Shown: in pieces, positions 23,976 through 32,869 of the stretch
How positions within the stretch are numbered: position 1 is the stretch's first letter
How the letters are laid out: every line of letters starts with the position of its first letter
Source of the DNA: an uncultured Prevotellaceae bacterium
GTDB taxonomy: Bacteria > Bacteroidota > Bacteroidia > Bacteroidales > Bacteroidaceae
Direction of reading: 5' to 3'
NCBI GenBank assembly: GCA_947166655.1
Contig: CAMVFC010000006.1
Coordinates: 1 to 47,441 of the forward strand
DNA: 47,441 bases
Made by a program: the position numbers and the translations under genes
The notes under the pieces: generated by a model
What the model saw: only the letters and a program-made list of their open reading frames with translations
What the model was told of the DNA's origin: nothing
The model's database searches: none

Positions 23976-26051
23976 ATGAAACACGCTCTCAATACTATCT
24001 GCTTCATGGCGGTGCTCTCCCTGCTGGGGAGCACCGCTTTTGCTCAATCCTCAGTGATTGAACACGACTTGAACCCTGTTGTTGTCACAGGTACGGGAAC
24101 CTATCACCGTGCCGACAATTCTCCTGTGGCCGTCAAAGTCATTACGGCCAAGGAACTAAAGGACGCACATGTTACGACTCTCGAAGACGCCTTGGTACGC
24201 CTGACGACCAATGTCACTACCCACACCAATGGTATGGGTACTTTTGTGAACTTCAATGGTATCAGCGACGATTACATCCTTATCCTCGAAAACGGGAAGC
24301 GCGTCAGCGGTGACGACCGTTGGAGTCGTATCAGTATGTCTAATGTACGTCGTATTGAGATTTACAGCGGCGCTGCCTCTGCCCTCTACGGCTCGGATGC
24401 CATCGCTGGTGTTATTAACATCATTACCGACGAGAGTCGTGAACAGGTCTCGGCAACCTCTGATACCCGCTTCCGCAGTCATGGCCGTCTGGATCAGGAT
24501 GTCAATGTCGATGCTACCGTCGGAGCAGTCTCCAGTCACACCTCCTTCACCCACCATCAGGCGGACAACTGGCAGGTCAACTCCTATCAGGCGTTTGACG
24601 AGGATGGCACTGAGGTGCTAAAACTTACTGGCCGTCCCATGTCTGCTGCTTTCCGCAGCAATAACATCTCCGAGAAGTTGGATTTCCGAATCAACGACCA
24701 GTGGTCTGTTTACCTCCGTGGTTCCTATTACGACAACCTGACCCATCGTCCTCAGTCGGCCTCTTATTTCACTCAGAAGAAATCTTCGGCCGGCACATCT
24801 CCCGCCTACTCTTACACCTCCAAGCAGGCTTATACCTACGACATTCATCACGTCTCCTATACCTATGGCGGAGGTGCCCGTTGGACTCCCAACGCACGCA
24901 CGCACGTCTATCTGGATGTCTACAGCGATAATTTCAACTCGAAATATGCCTACTGGCAGACGGCCGACAAGGAGGCTTACGATGAGACCCGCAAGCGTAC
25001 TCACTATGTCAACGAGACCCTGCGTGGCATCTTCCGTCTTGCCTCGTGGAACAAGCTTTCTGCTGGTGCCGAGTTTGTGCAGGAGAGCCTGAACAGTCAG
25101 AGTGACAACATCGATTTTGAGACCACCAACACATACAATGTCTTCGCACAGGATGAGTTGCAGATTGCACGTGGTTTGGAGGCGGTCGTCGGAGCCCGCT
25201 ATACCTATAACGACAACTTCGGTTCTGCCTTCACCCCCAATGCAGGTCTGTTCTTCCATGCCGGCGGCTTCCGGCTGCGTGCCAGCTATGCAGGTGGTTA
25301 TCGTACGCCCTCACTCTCACAACTCTATGCTACCGATCAGGCCAAGACGGCTTCGCGCTACACGCTATATAACAAGGACCTGAAACCCGAGAAGAATCAT
25401 TTCTTCAACCTCAACGCAGAGTACAGCAACACTTGGATGAGTGTCAGTGTCACGGGCTTTATCAATAAGGTGCGCGATATGATTAACTATCGCACGATGA
25501 CGGAGTCTGAGATTACCTCAGATGCTCATCTCACTGCCATACGCGATGAGGGCTGGCAGACCGTCCGTCAGCGTGATAACATCGACAAGGCGACACTGCG
25601 CGGCATCAGTGCTTCGGTGAAGTTTCTCCTGCCTTATGGCTTTACCATTGGTGGTGGCTATACGCTTACGGATTCAGAGGCAGAGACACAGACGCTGGAC
25701 AAGAAGACGCAGCAGTATGTCGTCACGACATCACCTGTTGACAAGAGCGTGAAGCATGTCGGCTGTGTGTTGGCATCGTGGGACAAGACTTGGAACGACT
25801 ACCATCTGAATGTTACGCTCAACGGTCACATTCAAGGCGAACGCTACAGTAGCACTTATGGCTATGCCGATGCTATCAGTCAATGGGATTTGATGACTCG
25901 TCACACCATTCTTCTGAGTGGTTTCACCCTCGAACCAGGTCTTGGTGTTGAGAACCTTTTCAATCAACGCGACACCTCGCCCTGGAACTCAAATTTCTCA
26001 ACTATTAATCCTGGTCGCTCGCTCGTCGTTTCTTTGAGAATGAAATACTAA
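23976..26051 (+). CDS. Second TonB-dependent receptor of the riboswitch unit
   Basis: A 691-residue receptor with signal peptide (cleavage near STAFAQ, 24), TonB box region LNPVVVTGTG, plug with VTTLEDALVRL, YILILENGKRV and RRIEIYSGAASALYGSDAIAGVINIIT, and a barrel ending RSLVVSLRMKY (aromatic end). It is clearly paralogous to the receptor at 20626: GTGT.HR, VITA.EL and ASALYGSDAIAGVINIIT are shared. It starts 10 bases after the chelatase lipoprotein, so it belongs to the same transcript. The substrate could be another corrinoid, haem or porphyrin. A strong terminator follows. Confidence 0.9.
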   Translation: MKHALNTICFMAVLSLLGSTAFAQSSVIEHDLNPVVVTGTGTYHRADNSPVAVKVITAKELKDAHVTTLEDALVRLTTNVTTHTNGMGTFVNFNGISDDYILILENGKRVSGDDRWSRISMSNVRRIEIYSGAASALYGSDAIAGVINIITDESREQVSATSDTRFRSHGRLDQDVNVDATVGAVSSHTSFTHHQADNWQVNSYQAFDEDGTEVLKLTGRPMSAAFRSNNISEKLDFRINDQWSVYLRGSYYDNLTHRPQSASYFTQKKSSAGTSPAYSYTSKQAYTYDIHHVSYTYGGGARWTPNARTHVYLDVYSDNFNSKYAYWQTADKEAYDETRKRTHYVNETLRGIFRLASWNKLSAGAEFVQESLNSQSDNIDFETTNTYNVFAQDELQIARGLEAVVGARYTYNDNFGSAFTPNAGLFFHAGGFRLRASYAGGYRTPSLSQLYATDQAKTASRYTLYNKDLKPEKNHFFNLNAEYSNTWMSVSVTGFINKVRDMINYRTMTESEITSDAHLTAIRDEGWQTVRQRDNIDKATLRGISASVKFLLPYGFTIGGGYTLTDSEAETQTLDKKTQQYVVTTSPVDKSVKHVGCVLASWDKTWNDYHLNVTLNGHIQGERYSSTYGYADAISQWDLMTRHTILLSGFTLEPGLGVENLFNQRDTSPWNSNFSTINPGRSLVVSLRMKY

Positions 26052-26055
26052 CCTG

Positions 26056-26095
26056 GATGTGGCAAAAATGCTTTCCGTTTTTGCCACATCTTCCT
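26056..26095 (+). terminator. Intrinsic terminator ending the btuB unit
   Basis: GATGTGGCAAAAA (26056-26068) pairs perfectly with TTTTTGCCACATC (26078-26090), a 13-bp stem with 9-nt loop, followed by TTCCTTTATTTTTCC. It separates the riboswitch-controlled unit from the biosynthetic genes. Confidence 0.85.
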
Positions 26096-26105
26096 TTATT
26101 TTTCC

Positions 26106-26113
26106 TATCTTTG
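26106..26113 (+). promoter_or_regulatory. -7 box TATCTTTG for the cobalamin biosynthesis genes
   Basis: An exact TAnnTTTG match 20 bases before the ATG at 26133 and just after the terminator. The leader is too short for a riboswitch, so these genes are probably not under direct riboswitch control. Confidence 0.6.
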
Positions 26114-26132
26114 TGCCCGAAAAGAACATTTT

Positions 26133-29027
26133 ATGCTCAACGGCCACGGAGACGATGCCTTTCGCTACACGGGCATTCGTCACAACTTCAGTAGCAATAT
26201 CTTCAGCCACGCTGACCTCAGCGGGCTGAAGACGTTTTTGTCTTCACGCTTCAATGTCATTGACACCTACCCGGAACCGGAACCGCAAACTCTGGAACGC
26301 CTGATAGCGGAGGGAAGTGGGGTAGGAGAGGATTGCGTGCTCGTCACCAATGGGGCGACGGATGCCATTTATATGATAGCGGAAAGCCTCTTTTTGAAGG
26401 AAGGGAAGGTAGGAGAATCAGCGGTTATCCCAGTTCCTACCTTCAGCGAATATGCCGATGCTTGTCGCATGGCGGGTCTCTCAGTGCGACGTGTACCCCT
26501 CTCTTCTCTGTGCGAGGACGGCGACGAGCCTTCTTCCTCTTCTCTTTGGCTCTGTAATCCCAACAATCCCACAGGTGCCGTTCTTTCTAAGAGCGATGTC
26601 TTGCGTCTTGCTGCTATTTATCGACTGCTGATTCTCGACCAGTCGTATGAAGACTATACGTCGGAATTGTTGCTCTCACCAGCAGAAGCCGTCGAGGCAG
26701 GCAATATTCTTCAACTTCATTCGTTTACTAAGACCTATTGCATCCCAGGCTTACGCATCGGTTATGTCGTCGGTGCGCCGGCGTTGATAACACAGCTTCG
26801 TCGTCGCCTGCGTCCCTGGTCGGTGAATGCTTTGGCTATCGAGGCGGTCATCTGGCTTATCAAGAACCACGTCCGCGTCCTTCCGGAACTCACTACCTAT
26901 CTCGCAGAGACTCAACGTTTGTGTGGTGCTTTGAATTTCATCAACGGTATCAGCGTCGTCCCCACTCAGGTCAACTTCATGCTCTGTCGCATTGATGAGC
27001 GCCTGGGCTTCACTGCAGCAGAACTGAAAGATCGCCTTGCCGTGCGGCACGGTATCCTCATCCGCGATGCTTCCAACTTTGAGGGTCTCACATCCTATCA
27101 CTTTCGTATTGCAGCACAGACAAAAGAAGAGAATGACTTGCTGATAGGTAAATTGCAGGCGATGACAAGTGCCGAGACGCAAATGATGGATGACGAATGC
27201 AGGTCTCAAAGTTTTCCAGACGGACGAGTTTATTCGTCATCCGCCATTCGCCGCTCGTCATTAAATAATGTCATGCTTGCTGGCACTGGCAGTGATGTCG
27301 GTAAGAGTGTTCTGGCAGCTGCGCTTTGTCGCATCTTCTTGCAAGATGGCTATCATCCAGCTCCTTTCAAGGCACAGAATATGGCCCTGAATTCCTATGC
27401 GACCCCCGACGGCCTTGAGATTGGTCGAGCACAGGCCGTGCAGGCAGAAGCTGCAGGCATCCCTTGCCACACCGATATGAACCCTCTTCTTTTGAAACCT
27501 CAGAGCGACCATACCAGCCAGGTTGTTTTGCATGGGAAGCCGATAGGCAACCGGGATGCTTATGAGTTTTGGAGAGATAAATCAATAAGGAATGGTGAAT
27601 GCAAGCCATCCAAATCATATAGTTCATCGTCAGCTATTAACCACTCTTCATTAAAAGCGGAGGTCTGTGCGGCCTTCGATCGTTTGAAGGCTCGCTACAA
27701 TCCTATCGTCATGGAAGGTGCTGGAAGCATCTCAGAGCTGAACCTTCGCGAGACAGATCTCGTGAACCTGCCCATGGCGCGTTATGCCCATGCCGATGTC
27801 ATCCTGGTGGCCGACATCGATCGGGGCGGTGTTTTCGCGTCTATCTATGGCAGTATTGCATTGCAGACACCTGAGGATCGTGCTCGTATCAAAGGTGTCA
27901 TCATCAATAAATTCCGTGGCGATTTGCGTCTCTTTGATGAGGGTCGCCGCATGATAGAAAATCTCTGTGGGGTGCCTGTCTTAGGCGTCATCCCGTATCT
28001 TCAGGACATCCATATCGAAGAGGAAGATAGCGTGGCATTGTCTACTAAGATGAGGAATGAAAGAGCAGGCAGGAAGGACACCCCTGCCGTTCCAACCGTC
28101 AGTGTTGCCATCGTTCTCTTACGTCATATATCCAATTATACCGATTTCGATGCGTTGGAGCAAGACCCGCGTGTACATGTGTTCTATACCAACAATATCG
28201 ATGAACTGCGAAAAGCTGATATCATCATTCTTCCCGGTTCCAAGTCTACCATAGATGACCTCCGCGAACTGCGTCGTAACGGGTGTGCACAAGCCATTCA
28301 GCAAGCCGCTCGTGGCGGCACAACCGTCGTTGGCATCTGTGGTGGCTATCAGATGATGGGCATTGAAGTCTGTGATCCCGACCATGTCGAGGGCGACATC
28401 GAGCGTCTTCCGGGGCTTGGTCTCCTGCCTACAACGACTACCATGAGCGACGAAAAAGTCACTCGACAAACCCATCTCCGTTCATGCTCCGTTCTTAGTG
28501 TTTCTTCCCCTTCCCCCGCGGCTTCCTCTTCCTGCGTTTCTCCCTCTTCCTCCTCCCCCGCGGCTTCCTCTTCCTACGTTTCTCCCTCTTCCTCTTCCTC
28601 CTCCCCCGCGGCTCTCTCTCCCTGCGTTTCTCCCTCTTCCTCTTCCTCTTCCCCCGTGGCTTCCTCCTTCCCCGAAGCGATAGCGCTCTGCGATTCAGTC
28701 GCAGAGCTCCCCCTCTCCGCCTACGAGATTCACATGGGCGAGACGCATCCCTTCGGTGATGCTCCCTCACAGCCCTTTGCCATCCTCGATGATGGCCGTG
28801 AGGACGGCTATTATGTCAGCGACCGTTGTTGGGGAACCTATCTGCATGGCATTCTCGACAATGCCCCTATTGTGGAAGCCTTGCTCGCTCCCTTTGCCGA
28901 TCGTTTCTCTGAGGACACTCCACCTTTCGACTATGCTGCCTTCAAGGAGGAGCAATACAACCTTTTGGCCGCACATGTCCGTAAGCATCTCGATATGGAG
29001 AAACTATATGAAATCATTACCCATTAA
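26133..29027 (+). CDS. Fusion of CobD-like aminotransferase and cobyric acid synthase CobQ
   Basis: A 964-residue two-enzyme protein. Residues 1-~345 are a PLP fold-type I aminotransferase like CobD (threonine-phosphate decarboxylase, giving aminopropanol phosphate): NPNNPTG, LILDQSYEDY, and LHSFTKTYCIPGLRIGY with the PLP Lys200. From ~379 comes cobyric acid synthase, which amidates b, d, e and g side chains: LAGTGSDVGKSVLAAALCR, PFKAQNMALNSY, EGAGSISELNL, ILPGSKSTIDDL, glutaminase GICGGYQMMG (Cys736) and GTYLHGIL (His905). Three insertions are absent from ordinary CobQ: YSSSAI-type segments at ~353-377 and ~486-507, both from heptamer repeat DNA, and a Ser/Pro/Ala/Cys tract at ~787-848. All keep the frame and the motifs flanking them are intact, so function is likely retained. 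First gene of the biosynthetic run. Confidence 0.92.
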   Translation: MLNGHGDDAFRYTGIRHNFSSNIFSHADLSGLKTFLSSRFNVIDTYPEPEPQTLERLIAEGSGVGEDCVLVTNGATDAIYMIAESLFLKEGKVGESAVIPVPTFSEYADACRMAGLSVRRVPLSSLCEDGDEPSSSSLWLCNPNNPTGAVLSKSDVLRLAAIYRLLILDQSYEDYTSELLLSPAEAVEAGNILQLHSFTKTYCIPGLRIGYVVGAPALITQLRRRLRPWSVNALAIEAVIWLIKNHVRVLPELTTYLAETQRLCGALNFINGISVVPTQVNFMLCRIDERLGFTAAELKDRLAVRHGILIRDASNFEGLTSYHFRIAAQTKEENDLLIGKLQAMTSAETQMMDDECRSQSFPDGRVYSSSAIRRSSLNNVMLAGTGSDVGKSVLAAALCRIFLQDGYHPAPFKAQNMALNSYATPDGLEIGRAQAVQAEAAGIPCHTDMNPLLLKPQSDHTSQVVLHGKPIGNRDAYEFWRDKSIRNGECKPSKSYSSSSAINHSSLKAEVCAAFDRLKARYNPIVMEGAGSISELNLRETDLVNLPMARYAHADVILVADIDRGGVFASIYGSIALQTPEDRARIKGVIINKFRGDLRLFDEGRRMIENLCGVPVLGVIPYLQDIHIEEEDSVALSTKMRNERAGRKDTPAVPTVSVAIVLLRHISNYTDFDALEQDPRVHVFYTNNIDELRKADIIILPGSKSTIDDLRELRRNGCAQAIQQAARGGTTVVGICGGYQMMGIEVCDPDHVEGDIERLPGLGLLPTTTTMSDEKVTRQTHLRSCSVLSVSSPSPAASSSCVSPSSSSPAASSSYVSPSSSSSSPAALSPCVSPSSSSSSPVASSFPEAIALCDSVAELPLSAYEIHMGETHPFGDAPSQPFAILDDGREDGYYVSDRCWGTYLHGILDNAPIVEALLAPFADRFSEDTPPFDYAAFKEEQYNLLAAHVRKHLDMEKLYEIITH
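27188..27265. repeat. In-frame heptamer palindromic element 1 in cobQ
   Basis: GGATGACGAAT (27188-27198) and ATTCGTCATCC (27232-27242) are a perfect 11-bp inverted repeat. The right arm runs on as heptamers CATCCGC, CATTCGC, CGCTCGT, CATTAAA. It encodes the linker between the aminotransferase and CobQ domains, including YSSSAIRRSSL. Confidence 0.7.
27585..27655. repeat. In-frame heptamer element 2 in cobQ, diverged
   Basis: The right part (TCATCGTCAGCTATTAACCA, continuing CTCTTCATTAA) matches element 1 at 23 of 31 positions and encodes YSSSSAINHSSL. A GGAATGGTGAATG left arm is still recognisable. It interrupts CobQ after the substrate-binding segment KPIGNRDAYEFWRDK. Confidence 0.6.
28515..28665. 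repeat. Coding minisatellite in cobQ (Ser/Pro/Ala tract)
   Basis: Four starts of CCCG[CT]GGCT at 28515, 28557, 28605 and 28653 give repeat spacings of 42, 48 and 48 bases, all multiples of three. The plus strand is almost pure pyrimidine with G interruptions. It encodes SSPAASSSYVSPSSSS-type repeats inside the glutaminase domain. Confidence 0.8.
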
Positions 29028-29077
29028 TAATAGTCACTATCCCCTGTCTCTATTCGTCGTTTCCAGAACATTCTTCA

Positions 29078-30058
29078 ATGATTCAATACCTCAACCTCTC
29101 AGTTGTTGCCCTCTTCTTGGGTTGGTCGCTAGACTTCTGTTTGGGCGATCCTTCCCGTCTGCCGCATCCCATCGTGTGGTTCGGTCGGACCATCGCAGCC
29201 TGTGAGCATCGTTTCAATAAAGGCCAATATCGTAAATGGAAGGGTGCGATAGTGACCATAGGGCTCATCGTCGCAGTTTTTGTCGTTGCGAATATCATCG
29301 CTTTATGTTTTTCTCGATGTCACATCGCTGTGTCCCTCGCGTGGAATACTCTTGTCGTCTTCTATTGCCTGGCTGGCACCACTCTCATTCGTGAGGTGCG
29401 TGCTGTCTTTCTTGCCCTCGACCGTTCTTTGGATGAAGGCCGGAGGCAGGTGGCGCGCATCGTAGGACGTGATACCAGTGGGCTCTCGGCACAGGAAGTA
29501 CGCACTGCCGCCCTCGAGACGCTTGCTGAGAATCTCAGCGACGGCGTCGTAGCCCCCCTCTTTTGGTATGCTCTTCTGGGTGCCCCGGCCATGTTAGCTT
29601 ATAAGATGGTGAACACCCTCGATTCCATGATTGGTTATCGCACTGAGCGCTATCGTGACTTCGGTTGCATCGCTGCTCATATTGATGACATCGCAAATTA
29701 TATTCCTGCCCGCCTCACCGCTTTATTGATGATAGTCTTCTCTCCCAGACCCTCGTTCGTGGGAGAGTCATCCCTTTTGGCTTTCATCTGGAAATATGGC
29801 CGCCACCATGCCAGTCCCAACAGCGGTTATCCCGAGGCGGCATTGGCAGGCATCCTTGACTGTCGCTTTGGCGGTCCTCACTACTATTTTGGAGAACTCT
29901 TCGATAAACCCTATATTGGCGATAACGACCGTCCATTGACCACGGCCGATATGCGTATCGCCGTACGTGTCAATCGCTTCGTAGAGGTTGCAATGGTTCT
30001 CCTTACGGCTTTTGCCGTCTATTTCAATCCTTTGTTAATTGATAATTATGGATTCTAA
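29078..30058 (+). CDS. cbiB: Adenosylcobinamide-phosphate synthase (CbiB)
   Basis: A 326-residue integral membrane protein that joins aminopropanol (phosphate) to adenosylcobyric acid. The N terminus has the family signature LDFCLGDPSRLPHPIVWFG. Then come hydrophobic segments around 48-72 and 80-100, TAALETLAENLSDGVVAPLFWYALLGAPAMLAYKMVNTLDSMIGY, the HASPNSGYPEAALAG motif and a C-terminal membrane segment. Its substrate partner is made by the CobD-like half of the preceding gene, which ends 50 bases upstream. The last 11 bases overlap the next gene. Confidence 0.94.
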   Translation: MIQYLNLSVVALFLGWSLDFCLGDPSRLPHPIVWFGRTIAACEHRFNKGQYRKWKGAIVTIGLIVAVFVVANIIALCFSRCHIAVSLAWNTLVVFYCLAGTTLIREVRAVFLALDRSLDEGRRQVARIVGRDTSGLSAQEVRTAALETLAENLSDGVVAPLFWYALLGAPAMLAYKMVNTLDSMIGYRTERYRDFGCIAAHIDDIANYIPARLTALLMIVFSPRPSFVGESSLLAFIWKYGRHHASPNSGYPEAALAGILDCRFGGPHYYFGELFDKPYIGDNDRPLTTADMRIAVRVNRFVEVAMVLLTAFAVYFNPLLIDNYGF

Positions 30059-31568
30059 GAAGATTATCATAGCGGGCCTCGGCCCTGGTGCTCCCGAAGA
30101 TATGACGCCTGCTGTGCTCAATGCTGTGCGCGAAGCCGATGTCGTCGTGGGCTATAAGTACTATTTCCGCTTCGTGAAGCCCTATCTGAAAGAAGGTTGT
30201 GTGTGTGTAGATACCGGCATGAAACGTGAGCGCGAACGTGCCGAACACGCCCTTCGTCTGGCCATGGAAGGCAAAACCGTTGTGGTCATTTCCTCGGGTG
30301 ATGCTGGCATCTATGGTATGGCTCCCCTCCTCTATGAGATGATTCACGGCCGCACAACCGCCCTCGCCTCGTCTTCCTCCTCGGTCTCTGCCGTTTCTTC
30401 GCCTTCCCCCTCGGCCGCTCTCGCCTCGTTTTCCTCCTCGGTCTCTGTGCCCTCGCCGTTCGGCGAGGTCTCTGTTGAGGTTCTCCCTGGCATCAGTGCT
30501 TTTCAGAAAGCGGCTTCTCTGCTGGGCGCTCCCATAGGCCATGACCTCTGCATCATATCCCTCTCCGACCTGATGACTCCATGGTCGCTTATTGAGAAGC
30601 GCATCCGTGCGGCAGCTATCGGTGATTTCGTAACAGCGATCTACAATCCTAAGTCACAAGGACGTTACTGGCAACTTTACCGACTTCGCGAAATCTTTCT
30701 GCTGGAAGGGCGTTCCCCCGAGACGCCCGTGGGCATCGTCCGACAGGCAGGGCGACCAGAGCAAGAGGTACATCTCACGACCCTTGGCACCCTCGATCCC
30801 GAGCAGGTCGATATGTTTTGTGTGCTGATAATCGGCAACTCCCAGAGCTATGTTGCCAGTGGGCGTTTCATTACGCCGCGAGGATATTATCGCGATGAAG
30901 AACAGAGCGATGGCCGTGGTAAAATAGGGCAGAACATCATGCACGAGTCTTTCCGTACCATCCTCTCCGAGATGCAACATCCCGAGGTGCCTCGGTGGCG
31001 CTTATGGCCGCTGTTGCACGCCATCCATACGACGGTCGATTTCGACATGGAACGTTGCCTGTGGATGGACGACCGTGCCACGGAAATCCTCTATGCGATG
31101 GTAGCCGCTGGCACCCTGCGCCATATCGTGACCGATGTCACTATGGCGGCAAGTGGCATCCGCAAAGGTGCCCTGGACCGCTTGGGTGTCGAGGTGCATT
31201 GTTATATCAACGACCCGCGTTCCAGACAGATGGCCGACGAGCGCGGTATCACCCGCAGTCAGGCGTGTATGCAACTGGCTGCAGAGGAATATCCCGAGGC
31301 CCTCTATGTGGTGGGTAACGCGCCGACAGCTCTCTTTGAGATATGCGACCTTGTACGTAAGGGAAAGATGCGTCCGGCTGGCATCATTGCTGCGCCCGTC
31401 GGTTTCGTACATGTCTGCGAAAGCAAACATGCCGTCAAGACGTTGACGCAGATTCCTAAGATCATCGTTGAAGGCCGCAAGGGAGGAAGCAATCTCGCAG
31501 CAACCCTCTGTAACGCCATCCTCACCTTCGACGATGCCGAACAGCTGCAACCAGGAAGGGATGTCTGA
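30048..31568 (+). CDS. Fusion of C17-methyltransferase CbiH and precorrin-8 methylmutase CbiC
   Basis: A 506-residue bifunctional corrin enzyme. Residues 1-~285 are a SAM-dependent tetrapyrrole methylase (IIIAGLGPGAPEDMTPAVLNAV, VVISSGDAGIYGMAPLLYE, VEVLPGISAFQKAASLLGAPIGHDL, AIYNPKSQGR), the C17 ring-contraction enzyme CbiH/CobJ. Residues ~295-506 are CbiC/CobH, which moves the C11 methyl to C12: HTTVDFD with the catalytic-type His, VTDVTMAASGI, NAPTALFEICDL and GFVHVCESK. Between the GMAPLLYE and VEVLPGIS motifs, normally a few residues apart, is a ~35-residue Ser/Ala/Pro insert from a 57-base repeat. The ATG at 30048 is chosen; a TTG at 30039 is in frame. Overlaps cbiB by 11 bases. Confidence 0.92.
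   Translation: MDSKKIIIAGLGPGAPEDMTPAVLNAVREADVVVGYKYYFRFVKPYLKEGCVCVDTGMKRERERAEHALRLAMEGKTVVVISSGDAGIYGMAPLLYEMIHGRTTALASSSSSVSAVSSPSPSAALASFSSSVSVPSPFGEVSVEVLPGISAFQKAASLLGAPIGHDLCIISLSDLMTPWSLIEKRIRAAAIGDFVTAIYNPKSQGRYWQLYRLREIFLLEGRSPETPVGIVRQAGRPEQEVHLTTLGTLDPEQVDMFCVLIIGNSQSYVASGRFITPRGYYRDEEQSDGRGKIGQNIMHESFRTILSEMQHPEVPRWRLWPLLHAIHTTVDFDMERCLWMDDRATEILYAMVAAGTLRHIVTDVTMAASGIRKGALDRLGVEVHCYINDPRSRQMADERGITRSQACMQLAAEEYPEALYVVGNAPTALFEICDLVRKGKMRPAGIIAAPVGFVHVCESKHAVKTLTQIPKIIVEGRKGGSNLAATLCNAILTFDDAEQLQPGRDV
30363..30447. repeat. 57-bp-period coding repeat in cbiH-cbiC
   Basis: The 28-base segments 30363-30390 and 30420-30447 (starting CTCGCCTCGT) differ at one base and are 57 bases apart, i.e. 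19 codons. They encode LASSSSSVS and LASFSSSVS within the serine-rich insert. Confidence 0.75.
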
Positions 31569-31590
31569 AGAATGAAGAATGAAGAATGAA
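31567..31590. repeat. GAAGAAT heptamer x3 at the cbiH-cbiC/cbiET junction
   Basis: Three perfect GAAGAAT units (31567-31587) plus GAA. The stop codon of the preceding gene overlaps the first unit. Each unit contains an ATG (31572, 31579, 31586) in a different frame; only the one at 31579 is in frame with cbiET. Reverse complement of the heptamer in the BtuF-like signal peptide. Confidence 0.8.
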
Positions 31591-31605
31591 AAACCAATCA
31601 TAGCA

Positions 31606-32853
31606 ATGAAGTTTGTAGTTATTGGCATCACAGACAATCCCGTACCCTTCTTCCATCCCGAGATGTTGGAAACCATCCGTCATGGCCGCGTCTTCTCCGG
31701 TGGTAGGCGTCACCATGAGATTGTCGCTCCTCTCTTGCCCACGGATGCCGAATGGATAGATATCACCGCGCCCGTCGAGGCCGTGGTGGAGCGATATAAG
31801 CAAGCCTGCTTCAATCCCATCATCGTCTTCGCTTCGGGCGATCCCCTTTTCTTTGGCTTTGCCAACACCCTCCGTCGTCTGTTGCCCGATGCTGAGATAC
31901 AGCTCTTCCCGGCTTTCAACAGCCTCCAACTGTTGGCCCACCGTCTCGTCCTGCCCTATCATGACTTGCGTGTCGTTTCCTTGACGGGGCGTCCCTGGCC
32001 GGAGTTCGACCGTGCCCTTATCGACCGTGCTCCGAAGATGGGCGTCCTCACCGATCGCGAGCATACCCCTGCCGCCATCGCCCGTCGTATGCTCGAATAT
32101 GGCTACTGCCACTACACTATGCACGTCGGTGAGCATCTGGGTAATCCCGCCCTTGAGCGCATCTCCACGCTCACCTTGGAGCAGGCCGCCGGGCGCGAGT
32201 TCGCGATGCCGAATTGCCTCATTCTCCATTGCCCGTCTTTGAAAGACCCTTTTCCCTTGAAGTACGGTCTCCCCGACAGCTCCTTTGCTCTCCTCGATGG
32301 TCGCGAGAAGATGATTACGAAAATGCCCATCCGCCTGCTCACCCTCCAAGCCCTCGAGCTTCCTCGTCGCCGTGTGTTGTGGGATATCGGTGCATGTACG
32401 GGCAGTGTCAGCATCGAGGCGCGCCTCCTCTTTCCTCATCTCCATGTCGAAGCCTTTGAGATTCGTCCCGAGTGTGAAGCCATCATTTTAGAGAATGCCC
32501 GTCGGCACGGCGCCCCTGGCATCGAGCTTCATATCGGCGATTTCCTTTCTTTCTGTTGCGACTCCCTCGCAACACCAACCCCATCCCCGGATGCCATCTT
32601 CATCGGAGGCCACGGTGGGCAGCTCAAGGCCATCATGGCGAAAGCCGTTGCAGCCCTTCTTCCCGGAGGTGTCATCGCCATGAACAGCGTCACCTCGCCT
32701 GTCGTGGAACAGATGACCGCCCATCGGCCCGGCAGTCGGCAACTTTGGGATGAAGCCAGTGCAGAGCTGGGCCTGGTGCAAGAGCCGCCCCTTCGCGTTC
32801 AACTGAACGACTACAACCCCATCGAAATCCTCAAAGCGACCAAGCCGTCGTAG
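31606..32853 (+). CDS. cbiET: Precorrin-6Y/7 methyltransferase and decarboxylase CbiET (CobL)
   Basis: A 415-residue fusion of two SAM methyltransferases. The N-terminal CbiE domain (1-~205, C5 methylation) has GRVFSGGRRHHEIVAPLL, VFASGDPLFFGFANTL and MLEYGYCHYTMHVGEHLG. The C-terminal CbiT domain (~235-415, C15 methylation with decarboxylation at C12) has RRRVLWDIGACTGSVSIEARL, the glycine-rich SAM site, and PDAIFIGGHGGQLKAIM. The opening is VVIGITDNPVPFFHPE, less glycine-rich than usual CbiE. The ATG at 31606 is preferred; an in-frame ATG at 31579 lies inside heptamer repeat and would add nine residues. Confidence 0.92.
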   Translation: MKFVVIGITDNPVPFFHPEMLETIRHGRVFSGGRRHHEIVAPLLPTDAEWIDITAPVEAVVERYKQACFNPIIVFASGDPLFFGFANTLRRLLPDAEIQLFPAFNSLQLLAHRLVLPYHDLRVVSLTGRPWPEFDRALIDRAPKMGVLTDREHTPAAIARRMLEYGYCHYTMHVGEHLGNPALERISTLTLEQAAGREFAMPNCLILHCPSLKDPFPLKYGLPDSSFALLDGREKMITKMPIRLLTLQALELPRRRVLWDIGACTGSVSIEARLLFPHLHVEAFEIRPECEAIILENARRHGAPGIELHIGDFLSFCCDSLATPTPSPDAIFIGGHGGQLKAIMAKAVAALLPGGVIAMNSVTSPVVEQMTAHRPGSRQLWDEASAELGLVQEPPLRVQLNDYNPIEILKATKPS

Positions 32854-32869
32854 TATAAAAATAAGAAAT

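Noticed and set aside
31579..31605. Upstream start for CbiET
   Set aside because: The ATG lies within the GAAGAAT repeat; the ATG at 31606 begins the methyltransferase fold directly.
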